DNA from: Polyangium jinanense
GTDB lineage: Bacteria > Myxococcota > Polyangia > Polyangiales > Polyangiaceae
Direction of reading: 5' to 3'
DNA: 8,587 nt
Assembly (NCBI RefSeq): GCF_028435365.1
Contig: NZ_JAGTJJ010000042.1
Span: 1-8,587 of the forward strand
Part shown: in pieces, positions 1 to 6,455 of the stretch
Position numbering within the stretch: the stretch's first letter is position 1
How the letters are laid out: every line of letters begins with the position of its first letter
Position numbers and translations under genes: made by a program
The notes under the pieces: generated by a model
What the model was told of the DNA's origin: nothing
The model's database searches: none
The model's input: the letters and a program-made list of their open reading frames with translations, nothing else

Positions 1-99
1 CTGCGCGATGCGCAGTTCATCGACCCCGAGTCCAGCGCTTGCGCTGGTCCGGGTCCAGGGGTGGACAACCCCTGGTCGGGGTCCGGGGTGAAACCCCGG
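1..99 (+). repeat. Four-hairpin intergenic element, copy 1 (left edge cut by window)
   Basis: Four consecutive perfect stem-loops are visible. Hairpin A is 1-15 (CTGCGC/GCGCAG, loop GAT) and may continue left of the window. Hairpin B is 32-47 (CCAGCG/CGCTGG, loop CTTG). Hairpin C is 55-75 (CCAGGGGT/ACCCCTGG, loop GGACA). Hairpin D is 83-99 (CCGGGGT/ACCCCGG, loop GAA). The same order A-B-C-D recurs, reverse-complemented, at 8484-8587. There is no T-tract after any stem, so a classic intrinsic terminator is not indicated. The element lies upstream of the ABC importer operon; whether it belongs to that leader or to the end of a gene left of the window cannot be told. Function unknown. Confidence 0.8.
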
Positions 100-111
100 C
101 GCCACGCCATG

Positions 112-155
112 GCCCGTCCCGGGCATTGCGGCGTCGTCGCCGCGCCGTGACGGGC
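112..155 (+). other. Nested stem-loop region upstream of the importer operon
   Basis: A 7-bp outer stem, GCCCGTC (112-118) with GACGGGC (149-155), encloses a perfect 6-bp inner hairpin, GCGGCG/CGCCGC (128-133/138-143, loop TCGT). An alternative small stem GCCCG/CGGGC (112-116/120-124) competes with the outer one. It sits 47 bases before the first ATG of the operon, so it could be leader RNA structure, but in sequence this GC-rich such stems also arise by chance. No recognisable riboswitch class and no convincing -35/-10 pair was found in 100-201. Confidence 0.35.
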
Positions 156-201
156 GGCCCTTCCGTACGAGCCTGCCTCGCATTACCCTTCCCACGCCTG
201 C

Positions 202-1746
202 ATGGCTGAGCCTGCCCGAGCTTCCGCCTTGGTCGTCCGCATGGAGCACATCACCAAGCGGTTTGGCCGGGCCACCGTCCTCGACGGTGTCTCGCTCGAT
301 CTCCATGCCGGCGAGGTGCACGCGCTCCTCGGCGAGAATGGCGCTGGCAAGAGCACGCTGCTCAAGATCCTCGCTGGCGTGTACACGGACCACGGCGGCA
401 CGATTTTCCTCGACGGTCGCCCCGTCCGTCCTCGCTCCCCGGCGCATGCGGGGGCTCTCGGGATTGCTGTCATCCATCAGGAGCTCTCCCTCCTGCCCGC
501 GCTTTCCATCGCGGAAAACCTTTTCGTCGAGCGGCCCCTCGGTCGCTTCGGCCTCGTCGATCGCCGGCAGGAGCGCGCCCGCGCCGCGCAGATCCTCGCC
601 GAGGTCGGCCTCGACCTCGATCCGGACACCCTCGTCGAGCGCCTCTCTTTGCCCGAGCGCCAGCTCGTCGAGATCGCGCGGGCCCTTGGACGCGGCGCGC
701 GGGTGCTCATCATGGACGAGCCGACGAGCGCGCTCGCGGGACCTGCGATCGAGCGCCTCTTCGAGCTGATCGCGGGCCTCCAGGCGCGTGGCGTCGCCAT
801 CGTGTACGTCTCGCACCGCATGGAGGAGATCGAGCGGATCGCCGATCGCCTCACGGTTCTGCGCGATGGCCGCGTCGTTGGCTCTGCGCGGGTGGGCGAG
901 GTTCCGCTGGAGCAGGTCGTCGCGTGGATGCTCGGACCGCGGCATGCGCCGGCCGAGGTTTCGCCGGTTTTACCCGCTGCACGCGAGGAGCGACTCTCGG
1001 TCGAGGAATTTTCCGTCGATTCGGTCGCCTTCGAGCGGCCCCTCGTCGATCGGGCCTCGTTCGTGGTGTTCGCGGGCGAGATCGTCGGGCTCTTCGGGCT
1101 GTCCGGCGCGGGCGCGAGCGAGCTCTTGCTTGGGCTCTCCGGCGCGCTCGGCGCGCGCGCGCGGGCGAAAGAGGTTCGGCTCTCCTCGGTGCCCGTTCGA
1201 ATCGGTTCTCCGCGCGAGGCGAGGGCGCTCGGCGTGGCGTTTGTCCCGGCGGATCGGAAAACGATGGGCCTCGTGCCCGGCATGACGGCCGAGCGCAATG
1301 GGACCCTCGTCCGGCTCCCGGCGCTCTCGCCGCTCGGATGGCTTCGCCCTGCGCGCGAGCGGCGTGCGGCCCTTTCCATGGCGGCCGACGTGGGCCTCCG
1401 GCCCGAGGCCCTCCCCATGGACGCGGCCACGCTCTCGGGCGGCAATCAGCAGAAGGTCGTGCTCGGAAAATGGCTGCTCGAACAGCCACGCGTGCTCCTC
1501 TGCGACGAACCCACGCGGGGGGTCGACGTCGGCGCCAAGGCCGAGATGCACGGAAAACTCCGCGCGCTTGCCGCCTCGGGCGCGGCCGTGCTCGTGGCGG
1601 GCTCGGATGCGCGCGAGATTGCCGCGATTGCGGACCGCGTCCTCGTGCTCCGACGAGGCCGCATCGCCGCCGAAGTGGCGCGGGCCGAAGCGACCCCGGC
1701 CGCGCTGCTCGCCCTCGCCATGGGCCACGACGAGGAAGAGCCGTGA
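202..1746 (+). CDS. Sugar ABC importer ATP-binding protein (RbsA/MglA/XylG family, two fused ATPase domains)
   Basis: Cytoplasmic ATPase that powers a carbohydrate-type importer. The 514 residues match the usual ~500 of the family and contain two nucleotide-binding domains in tandem. Domain 1 has a Walker A GENGAGKST at 44-52, Q-loop IHQEL at 91-95, a divergent signature LSLPERQ at 148-154, Walker B VLIMDEPTSAL at 168-178 and H-loop His205. Domain 2 has a degenerate P-loop GLSGAGASEL (299-308, no Walker lysine), a canonical LSGGNQQK at 411-418 and CDEPTRGVDVG at 434-444; its usual H-loop position reads AGSDAREI. This asymmetry is normal for RbsA-type proteins. The ATG at 202 leaves 13 residues before an alternative ATG at 241 (MEHITKRFG); neither has a clear Shine-Dalgarno. 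I prefer 202 because family members usually carry several residues before the ITKRF strand. The stop overlaps the permease start, implying translational coupling. Sugar specificity cannot be read from this subunit. Confidence 0.95.
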   Translation: MAEPARASALVVRMEHITKRFGRATVLDGVSLDLHAGEVHALLGENGAGKSTLLKILAGVYTDHGGTIFLDGRPVRPRSPAHAGALGIAVIHQELSLLPALSIAENLFVERPLGRFGLVDRRQERARAAQILAEVGLDLDPDTLVERLSLPERQLVEIARALGRGARVLIMDEPTSALAGPAIERLFELIAGLQARGVAIVYVSHRMEEIERIADRLTVLRDGRVVGSARVGEVPLEQVVAWMLGPRHAPAEVSPVLPAAREERLSVEEFSVDSVAFERPLVDRASFVVFAGEIVGLFGLSGAGASELLLGLSGALGARARAKEVRLSSVPVRIGSPREARALGVAFVPADRKTMGLVPGMTAERNGTLVRLPALSPLGWLRPARERRAALSMAADVGLRPEALPMDAATLSGGNQQKVVLGKWLLEQPRVLLCDEPTRGVDVGAKAEMHGKLRALAASGAAVLVAGSDAREIAAIADRVLVLRRGRIAAEVARAEATPAALLALAMGHDEEEP

Positions 1747-2768
1747 GCGAACACCCCTCCAGCCTGGAAACACCCGCCCCGCGCTCGCCCGGAAAAACCT
1801 CCGCGTGGCACCGCTCCTCGCTCGCGCGGGCCCTGTTCTCGCTCGCGCTCGTCCTCACGCTCGGCGTGATCTTTCCGGCCGAAGGCGCCTTCTTCCGCCT
1901 CGGCACCCACCAGGGTGCGCTGCGACAGGCTTCCGTCGTCGGGATCCTCGCTTGTGGCCTGCTGCCCGTGATCCTCGCGGGCGGGATCGATCTCTCCGTG
2001 GGCAGCGTCCTCGGCCTCTCGGCCGTCGTCGCGGCGAAACTCAGCATTCACGCGGGCGAGCCGGCGTGGCTCTCCGTGCTCCTCGTGCTCGTCATGGGCG
2101 CCGCGTGCGGGGCGGCTTCGGGCTCCGTCGTCGCGTTTGCCCGCGTGCAGCCGTTCGTCGCGACGCTCGCCATGATGGTCTTCGCGCGGGGCCTCGCGAA
2201 GACGACGAGCGGGGGAACGAAGGTCGCGACGGCCGTCCCGGGTCCCGACGGCGTCCTCCGCTACGTCGAGGTCCCGCCGCTTTTTCGTGCGCTCGACGCC
2301 CAGGTCTTCGGCGGCAGCGTCGCCACCGTCACGCTGGTCTTCCTCGCCATCGCTGCGATCGTCGGTTTTTTATGCGCCCGCCACCGGCTTGGGCGGTATC
2401 TTTATGCCGTGGGGGGCAACGAGGAGGCCGCGCGTTTGTCCGGGGTGCCCGTGCGCGCCACGAAGATCCTCGCCTACGTGATCTCAGGCGTCTGCGCGGC
2501 CGCCGCTGGTATTTGCCAGGCCGCGCAGGAGCAGCAGGGCGACCCCGAGGCCGGCGTCACCTACGAGCTCACGGCCATTGCGATGGTCGTCATCGGCGGC
2601 ACCAGCCTCAAGGGCGGACGCGGCGGGATGGGGCTCACGCTGCTCGGCGTGCTCACCATCGGCTACCTCGACAAGATCCTCAGCATCAACGCCGTGCCGG
2701 AGGCGAGCCGGCTGATGCTCACGGGCGCCATCGTGATCGTCGCGGCGGTGGCCCAGAAGAACTCCTGA
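1743..2768 (+). CDS. Sugar ABC importer permease (RbsC/BPD_transp_2 family)
   Basis: Inner-membrane channel subunit, 341 residues, typical for the family. The start is a GTG at 1743-1745 whose last two bases form the TGA of the ATPase gene (GTGA overlap). The reading frame stays open far upstream inside the ATPase gene, but that part is a shadow; the permease-like sequence begins only after the GTG. A basic/Ser-rich cytoplasmic N-terminus (1-29) precedes multiple hydrophobic spans. Family hallmarks seen: GGIDLSVGS at 80-88, the ATPase-contacting loop AVGGNEEAARLSGV at 222-235, and VVIGGTSLKGGRG at 282-294. A longer polar periplasmic-type loop with TSGGTK and PGPDG lies near 155-190. It should act as a homodimer, or equivalent, with the double-ATPase upstream and receive ligand from the downstream binding protein. 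Confidence 0.95.
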   Translation: MSEHPSSLETPAPRSPGKTSAWHRSSLARALFSLALVLTLGVIFPAEGAFFRLGTHQGALRQASVVGILACGLLPVILAGGIDLSVGSVLGLSAVVAAKLSIHAGEPAWLSVLLVLVMGAACGAASGSVVAFARVQPFVATLAMMVFARGLAKTTSGGTKVATAVPGPDGVLRYVEVPPLFRALDAQVFGGSVATVTLVFLAIAAIVGFLCARHRLGRYLYAVGGNEEAARLSGVPVRATKILAYVISGVCAAAAGICQAAQEQQGDPEAGVTYELTAIAMVVIGGTSLKGGRGGMGLTLLGVLTIGYLDKILSINAVPEASRLMLTGAIVIVAAVAQKNS

Positions 2769-2786
2769 GGGCGCGGAAGGCCGCCC

Positions 2787-2791
2787 GGAGG
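2787..2791 (+). promoter_or_regulatory. Ribosome binding site of the binding-protein gene
   Basis: GGAGG lies 11 bases before the ATG at 2803, within the 34-base gap after the permease stop. It supports 2803 over the in-frame ATG at 2812. It is the best Shine-Dalgarno match in the operon, consistent with separate, stronger translation of the binding protein, which transporters usually need in excess. Confidence 0.6.
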
Positions 2792-2802
2792 CGCGTACGG
2801 AC

Positions 2803-3771
2803 ATGTCCCGAATGCTTCGATTGACCCGTCGCTCGTTGACCCTCGGCCTGCTCGTTCTCGCCTGCGCCTGCAAGGGGGAATCAAAAGGGAGCGGGCCCGC
2901 AGAGGAGGGCGGCAAAAAGGACCGCTTCGTGATCGGGATGTCGCAATGCAACCTCGGCGAGCCCTGGCGCGTGCAGATGAACGCCGACATCGCCGCCGCG
3001 GCCAAGGAGCACCCCGAGATCGAGGTGATCTTCAAGGACGCGCAAAACGACACGCTCAAGCAGCGCGCGCACGTGGAAGAGCTCGTCGCGGCGAAGGTCG
3101 ACGTGCTCTTCGTGAGCCCCAAGGAGGCGCAGCCGCTCACCGAGCCGGTCGGCAAAGCGTTCGACGCAGGGATCCCCGTCATCGTGCTCGACCGGGCCGT
3201 GCTCGGTGAGCGGTTCACCACGTTCATCGGCGCCGACAACAAGAAGATCGGCCGCGCCGCGGGCGAATGGATCAAAAAGGTCCTCGGCGGAAAGGGCAAG
3301 GTCGTCGAGCTGAAGGGGCTCATGACCTCGACGCCGGGCCAGGACCGGAGCGCGGGCTTCCGGGAGGCGATCGCCGGGTCCGAGATCGAGATCGCGTTCG
3401 AGGCCGACATGAAATGGCTCGAGCCCGAGGCGCGCAAGGAGATGGATTCAGCGCTCGCGCGGCTGCCGAAGATCGATCTCGTCTACGCGCACAACGATCC
3501 GGGCGCGCACGGCGCGTACCTCGCGGCGCGCGCCGCCGGCCGCGAGAAGGAGATGAAGTTCGTCGGGATCGACGCCTTGCCCCACGAGGGCGTGAGCTAC
3601 GTCGCGCAGGGGATCCTGGACGCGACGTTCCAGTATCCGACGGGCGGGCGCGAGGCCGTCGAGACGGCGCTGCGAATCCGGAAAGGGGAAAAGGTGCCGA
3701 AGACGATCACCCTCGGATCACGCCGCTTTACCAAGGACGACGTGCAGAAGGGCGGCGAGATCATCGAGTGA
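2803..3771 (+). CDS. Sugar ABC importer substrate-binding lipoprotein (RbsB-like, periplasmic-binding family 1)
   Basis: Extracytoplasmic receptor of the importer, 322 residues. The N-terminus has basic residues, a hydrophobic stretch (11-20) and a lipobox VLAC with Cys21 as likely lipidation site (Cys23 is a second candidate), then a short polar linker. The rest is a Peripla_BP_4 type two-lobed fold starting at FVIGMSQ (42-48). Positions matching ligand contacts known in ribose-binding protein are present: Asp130-Arg131 in IVLDRAV, Arg182 in GQDRSAGF, Asn231-Asp232 in AHNDPG, Asp257 in VGIDALP and Gln277 in ATFQYPTGG. The first-lobe motif is GEPWR instead of the NPFF of E. coli RbsB, so the ligand may differ. 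This supports a polyol or aldose ligand without naming it. Third gene of the operon; a palindromic repeat unit follows the stop. Confidence 0.93.
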   Translation: MSRMLRLTRRSLTLGLLVLACACKGESKGSGPAEEGGKKDRFVIGMSQCNLGEPWRVQMNADIAAAAKEHPEIEVIFKDAQNDTLKQRAHVEELVAAKVDVLFVSPKEAQPLTEPVGKAFDAGIPVIVLDRAVLGERFTTFIGADNKKIGRAAGEWIKKVLGGKGKVVELKGLMTSTPGQDRSAGFREAIAGSEIEIAFEADMKWLEPEARKEMDSALARLPKIDLVYAHNDPGAHGAYLAARAAGREKEMKFVGIDALPHEGVSYVAQGILDATFQYPTGGREAVETALRIRKGEKVPKTITLGSRRFTKDDVQKGGEIIE

Positions 3772-3800
3772 AGCCGGAGGCTCAGGGGGATCGAGAGGCG

Positions 3801-3835
3801 GATCCGGTGACGTCGGTGGCCGACGGTGCCGGGTC
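3801..3835 (+). terminator. Long hairpin after the importer operon (first unit of the 43-bp array)
   Basis: Arms 3801-3816 and 3820-3835 around loop TGG pair at 12 Watson-Crick and 3 G-T positions, with one mismatch (3810/3826). The hairpin begins 29 bases after the binding-protein stop. No T-tract follows, so it may stall or protect the transcript end rather than be a classic intrinsic terminator. Its dyad centre (3818) is in exact register with the array that follows. Confidence 0.5.
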
Positions 3836-4108
3836 GTACGCACGATCTTCCTACATCGGCGGCCGACGGAGATGGACAGGGCGCGCAGACAGGTGCCGTC
3901 GGCGGACTCCGGTAGGTGGGGCGGCGCGAGAACAGGTGTCGTCGGCGGCCGACGGAGAGGGGCGGGGCGCGCAGACAGGCGCCGTCGGCGGGCGCCGGTA
4001 GGTGTGGAGGCGCGCGAACAAGCGTCGTCGGCGGCCGACGGGGGGATTCCGTGCGCACGAACGAGGTGCAACGGCGGTCGACGGAGCCCGATCAGGCGCA
4101 GGGGGCGC

Positions 4109-4133
4109 TGACGTCAGGCGCCGATGACGTCAT
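4109..4133. other. Two TGACGTCA palindromes inside the array
   Basis: TGACGTCA occurs at 4109-4116 and again, extended to ATGACGTCAT, at 4124-4133, with starts 16 bases apart for the 8-mer. They lie at the junction of array units 7 and 8, where the repeat is most diverged. They could be a protein-binding site pair or a chance product of unit degeneration. Confidence 0.35.
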
Positions 4134-4146
4134 GTCGCGCCTCCGA

Positions 4147-4177
4147 ACAGGTGTCGTCGGCGTTCGACGTCACCTGT
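4147..4177 (-). terminator. Long hairpin after the esterase gene (last unit of the 43-bp array)
   Basis: Arms 4147-4159 and 4165-4177 (ACAGGTGTCGTCG with CGACGTCACCTGT) pair at 12 of 13 positions around a 5-base loop. On the minus strand it starts 7 bases after the esterase stop codon, the expected place for a transcript-end structure. No T-tract follows on the minus strand. The dyad centre (4162) is in register with the array. Confidence 0.55.
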
Positions 4178-4184
4178 CCGTGCT

Positions 4185-5069
4185 TCATGCCCGCGAAAGG
4201 CGCGCCCGGAGGAAGTCCGCGGCGCGCTCGGTCGAGGAAATGGCCTCGGGCAGGTACGTGGGGAACGCCTGGAAGCCGTGGATCATGTGCTCCCAAACGT
4301 CGAGCACGGCCTCGCCGCCCGCGGCCTTCACCTTGTCGACGAGCCTGCGCGAATCGTCGAGCAACACCTCGGCCGTGCCGACCTGCACGAAGAGCGGGGG
4401 CAGACCATGCAGGTCGGCAAAGAGCGGCGAGCTCTTCGCGGGATCGTTCCCCTGGAGAACGGCGCCGGCCATCATCGCCAGACCGCGCGGATCGACGAGC
4501 GGATCGATCTCGGCGTTCGTCTTCGTAGAATCGCCGGAGGCCGTGAAATCGACCCAGGGAGAGAAGAACGCCGCGCAGCCCGGCATGGGCAGGCCGGCGT
4601 CGCGCAGCGCCAGGAGCGTGGAGAGCGTGAGGCCGCCGCCCGCCGAATCCCCGGCGAGCGCAATGCGGGAAGGCGCGACGTCCTGCGCGAGCAGCCAGCG
4701 ATACGCCGCCACCGCGTCTTCACGGCAAGCGGGCCAGGCGTGTTCCGGCGCGAGGCGATAATCGACGGAGAGAGCGCGCACGCCGGCGCACTTCGCGAGG
4801 CGGAAGACCGTTTCCAGATGCGTCTCGGAGGAGCCGAGGATGTAAGCGCCGCCGTGCAGGTAGAAGATCACGCGGCTCGTGTCCGCGCCGGGCGGCGTGA
4901 TGAAGTACGCGGGCACGTCGCAGGTGGAGCGCTCGAGCCGCGCCTCGCTGGGCACGGGCGTGGATTGCAGGATCGCCGCGAACCAGGCGCGCATGTCGGC
5001 CGGCGCGGGGCTTTTCGGGGGATTCGATCGAAGAAACGTGATGAGCTCGGCGAGACCCGGATGTTCCAT
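4185..5069 (-). CDS. Alpha/beta-hydrolase, HSL (family IV) esterase/lipase
   Basis: Predicted carboxylester hydrolase of 294 residues, normal length for bacterial hormone-sensitive-lipase-like esterases. Seen in order: an N-terminal helical cap region (1-65), the oxyanion-hole motif HGGA at 72-75 (family norm HGGG), YRLAPEH at 104-110, the nucleophile elbow GDSAG at 140-144 with Ser142, the acid region GTAEVLLDDSRRL at 231-243, and catalytic His264 in MIHGFQAF. The acid residue is probably in E234/D238/D239; the family often has DPL here, and I cannot decide which one acts. No signal peptide is seen, so it is likely cytoplasmic. It starts 54 bases after the lipoprotein stop on the same strand, suggesting an operon. 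The start ATG has no strong Shine-Dalgarno. Natural substrate unknown; short-chain acyl esters are typical for the family. Confidence 0.93.
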   Translation of the reverse strand: MEHPGLAELITFLRSNPPKSPAPADMRAWFAAILQSTPVPSEARLERSTCDVPAYFITPPGADTSRVIFYLHGGAYILGSSETHLETVFRLAKCAGVRALSVDYRLAPEHAWPACREDAVAAYRWLLAQDVAPSRIALAGDSAGGGLTLSTLLALRDAGLPMPGCAAFFSPWVDFTASGDSTKTNAEIDPLVDPRGLAMMAGAVLQGNDPAKSSPLFADLHGLPPLFVQVGTAEVLLDDSRRLVDKVKAAGGEAVLDVWEHMIHGFQAFPTYLPEAISSTERAADFLRARLSRA

Positions 5070-5123
5070 GCGCGCATGAGACGCCCACGGACCTTCGTCG
5101 TCAAGCCGGGGGCAGGTTCAGGG

Positions 5124-6455
5124 CTACCACCGTACGACCGCCTTCGCTGGCCGCGCCCGCAGTACGACATGCCGCTCGCCCTTGTTCGTGCTGTGCTTCG
5201 CTGCGATCCACACGTCGCTTCCGGAGGCCCACACGTCGCGCATGTCCCAGCGCGAATCGAGCTCCGGGACGGAGGTGTGCGCGGGCGGCGCGACCTCCTC
5301 CCATTCTCCGGGCGGATATCGCTTCCAGATCGCGTCCGCCGTGACGAGCCACAAGGTCCCGTCGCCCGCGCCCGCGAGCGAGCGCGCGGGCGCGCCGAGC
5401 TTCGGCAAGGTCTGCGCCTTGAAGGCGCCCCCTTCGAGCCGGAGCAGGTGGGCATTGCCGTTTTCCTCGGCGCCGAGCAGCCACACGTCGCTCGCTCCCT
5501 GCGCCACGAGGGCCACGTGCTTCATCGACGCCGGCACGTCCGGCAGCACATACACCTGACCCGGGACCCCCACCGGCGCCTCCTCCACCTCGCCGCCGTC
5601 CGCGCCGCCGTCCTCCGCGCCGCCGTCGAGCGCCGCGTCCTTCGCTTCTTTGGCCGCGGGCTCGGGCGCCGCGCTCGCGACGGCGGGCGCCACGCTCGCG
5701 CTCGCTTTGGGCGGCGGCGCGGCGGAAGCTTCGCCGGCCTTGCCCTCGACCGGCGGGGCCCAGCGCACGACGACGTGATGCTTCGCGGCATCCCCCGTCC
5801 TGCAATGCCCCGAGGCGAACACCTCTCCGGTCGCGAGCGCCGCGATCTGCTCGATACGCAGCGACTTCCCGCACGCTTCGTCATCGAGCCGCGCGCTCGG
5901 CAGATCGGGAGACGGTTTGTCCTGGTAAGGATCCACCACCTTCACCTTGAGTTTGCCCGAGGACGTCGACATGGACAGGATCCGCTTTTTCGACCAGACG
6001 GCGAGGTGCGGCTTCCAGTCGTCCGCGTATTGCTTGAAGCTCTCTTTGGCCTGCTCCAGGCGGAAAAACGGATTCTTGACGGGTTCTTTCGGCGTCTCGA
6101 ACAGCACCCAGACCGAGCTCGGGAGCCGGCCCGAAAAACGCAGGATTTGCCCCTCCGCAGGCAGGCCGGAGGGCATCGGTGTTTCGACGAGCTCGGCCTC
6201 GACGGTCGCCGTCGCCATCCGCGTGCGCGCCGCATCGGCGATCACCACGCCCTCGGCGAGGCCCGAGAACGTGATCGGGTCCTTCGCCTCCAGCACGACC
6301 GAGAGCGGGCCCTTGGGCGTGGGCGCTTCCGGCGCGGGCGCCGTCGAAGTCGTCGTCGCCGAGGGGGGCGGCGCGGGGCCTTTGTCGGTGTTGCCACAGC
6401 CGAGGAGAGGCGAGGGGACGAGCGCGCACGCGAGCAAGGCGACGAGGCCACGCAT
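5124..6455 (-). CDS. Predicted lipoprotein with propeller-like motifs, function unknown
   Basis: I do not recognise a named family. The 443-residue product has a classic lipoprotein signal: hydrophobic 4-19 and lipobox LLGC with Cys20. A Pro/Ala/Thr-rich tether (27-50) follows, then a globular part to about 232, an Ala/Pro-rich and Asp/Gly/Glu-rich low-complexity linker at about 233-295, and a C-terminal part with blade-like motifs: GASDVWLLG (320-328), GDGTLWLV (364-371), and DVWASGSDVWIAA (407-419). The segment ATGEVFASGHC..HHVVVRW (208-232) before the linker resembles SGSDVWIAAK..RHVVLRA (411-434) at the end, so one beta-propeller-like fold may be interrupted by the linker. Two cysteines (195, 218) could form a disulfide. 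It is divergent from the photolyase gene, 107 bases apart, and probably co-transcribed with the esterase. No Shine-Dalgarno is evident before the ATG. Confidence 0.8.
   Translation of the reverse strand: MRGLVALLACALVPSPLLGCGNTDKGPAPPPSATTTSTAPAPEAPTPKGPLSVVLEAKDPITFSGLAEGVVIADAARTRMATATVEAELVETPMPSGLPAEGQILRFSGRLPSSVWVLFETPKEPVKNPFFRLEQAKESFKQYADDWKPHLAVWSKKRILSMSTSSGKLKVKVVDPYQDKPSPDLPSARLDDEACGKSLRIEQIAALATGEVFASGHCRTGDAAKHHVVVRWAPPVEGKAGEASAAPPPKASASVAPAVASAAPEPAAKEAKDAALDGGAEDGGADGGEVEEAPVGVPGQVYVLPDVPASMKHVALVAQGASDVWLLGAEENGNAHLLRLEGGAFKAQTLPKLGAPARSLAGAGDGTLWLVTADAIWKRYPPGEWEEVAPPAHTSVPELDSRWDMRDVWASGSDVWIAAKHSTNKGERHVVLRARPAKAVVRW

Larger units (their letters stand above)
3801..4177. 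repeat. 43-bp-period tandem array, nine units, with a dyad core in most units
   Basis: The core related to TCGGCGGCCGACGG recurs starting at 3813, 3856, 3899, 3942, 3985, 4028, 4071, 4114 and 4157: every interval is exactly 43 bases. Most cores are inverted repeats, typically CGTCGGC-G-GCCGACG; units at 3899, 3985, 4071 and 4114 are degraded. A second conserved block, GGCGCG..AACAGGTGTCG, ends the units; about 10 bases after the core vary. Units 2+3 and 4+5 form an 86-bp higher-order repeat (75 of 86 identical by hand count). The period is not divisible by three and the open frames across it are Arg/Ala-rich on all sides, so I treat it as non-coding. It fills nearly the whole gap between two convergent genes. 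Role unknown. Confidence 0.85.

Noticed and set aside
83..99. Intrinsic terminator at hairpin D
   Set aside because: A strong GC stem is present but no T-tract follows on either strand, so I call it part of the repeat element only.
924..1742. Upstream extension of the permease reading frame
   Set aside because: The extra 273 residues are low-complexity Arg/Ala/Gly sequence overlapping the ATPase gene in another frame; the GTG at 1743 gives a normal family length.
851..2047. Long minus-strand open frame opposite the ATPase and permease
   Set aside because: Arg/Pro-rich composition with no recognisable domain, opposite two confident genes.
3872..4111. Small Arg-rich proteins encoded in the 43-bp array
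   Set aside because: The period is not a multiple of three, so repeats shift frame. Open frames exist on both strands only because stop codons are rare at this GC content.
3801..4177. CRISPR array
   Set aside because: The period is regular, but the variable stretch is only about 10 bases, is partly shared between units, and the repeats themselves are degenerate. No cas gene is near.
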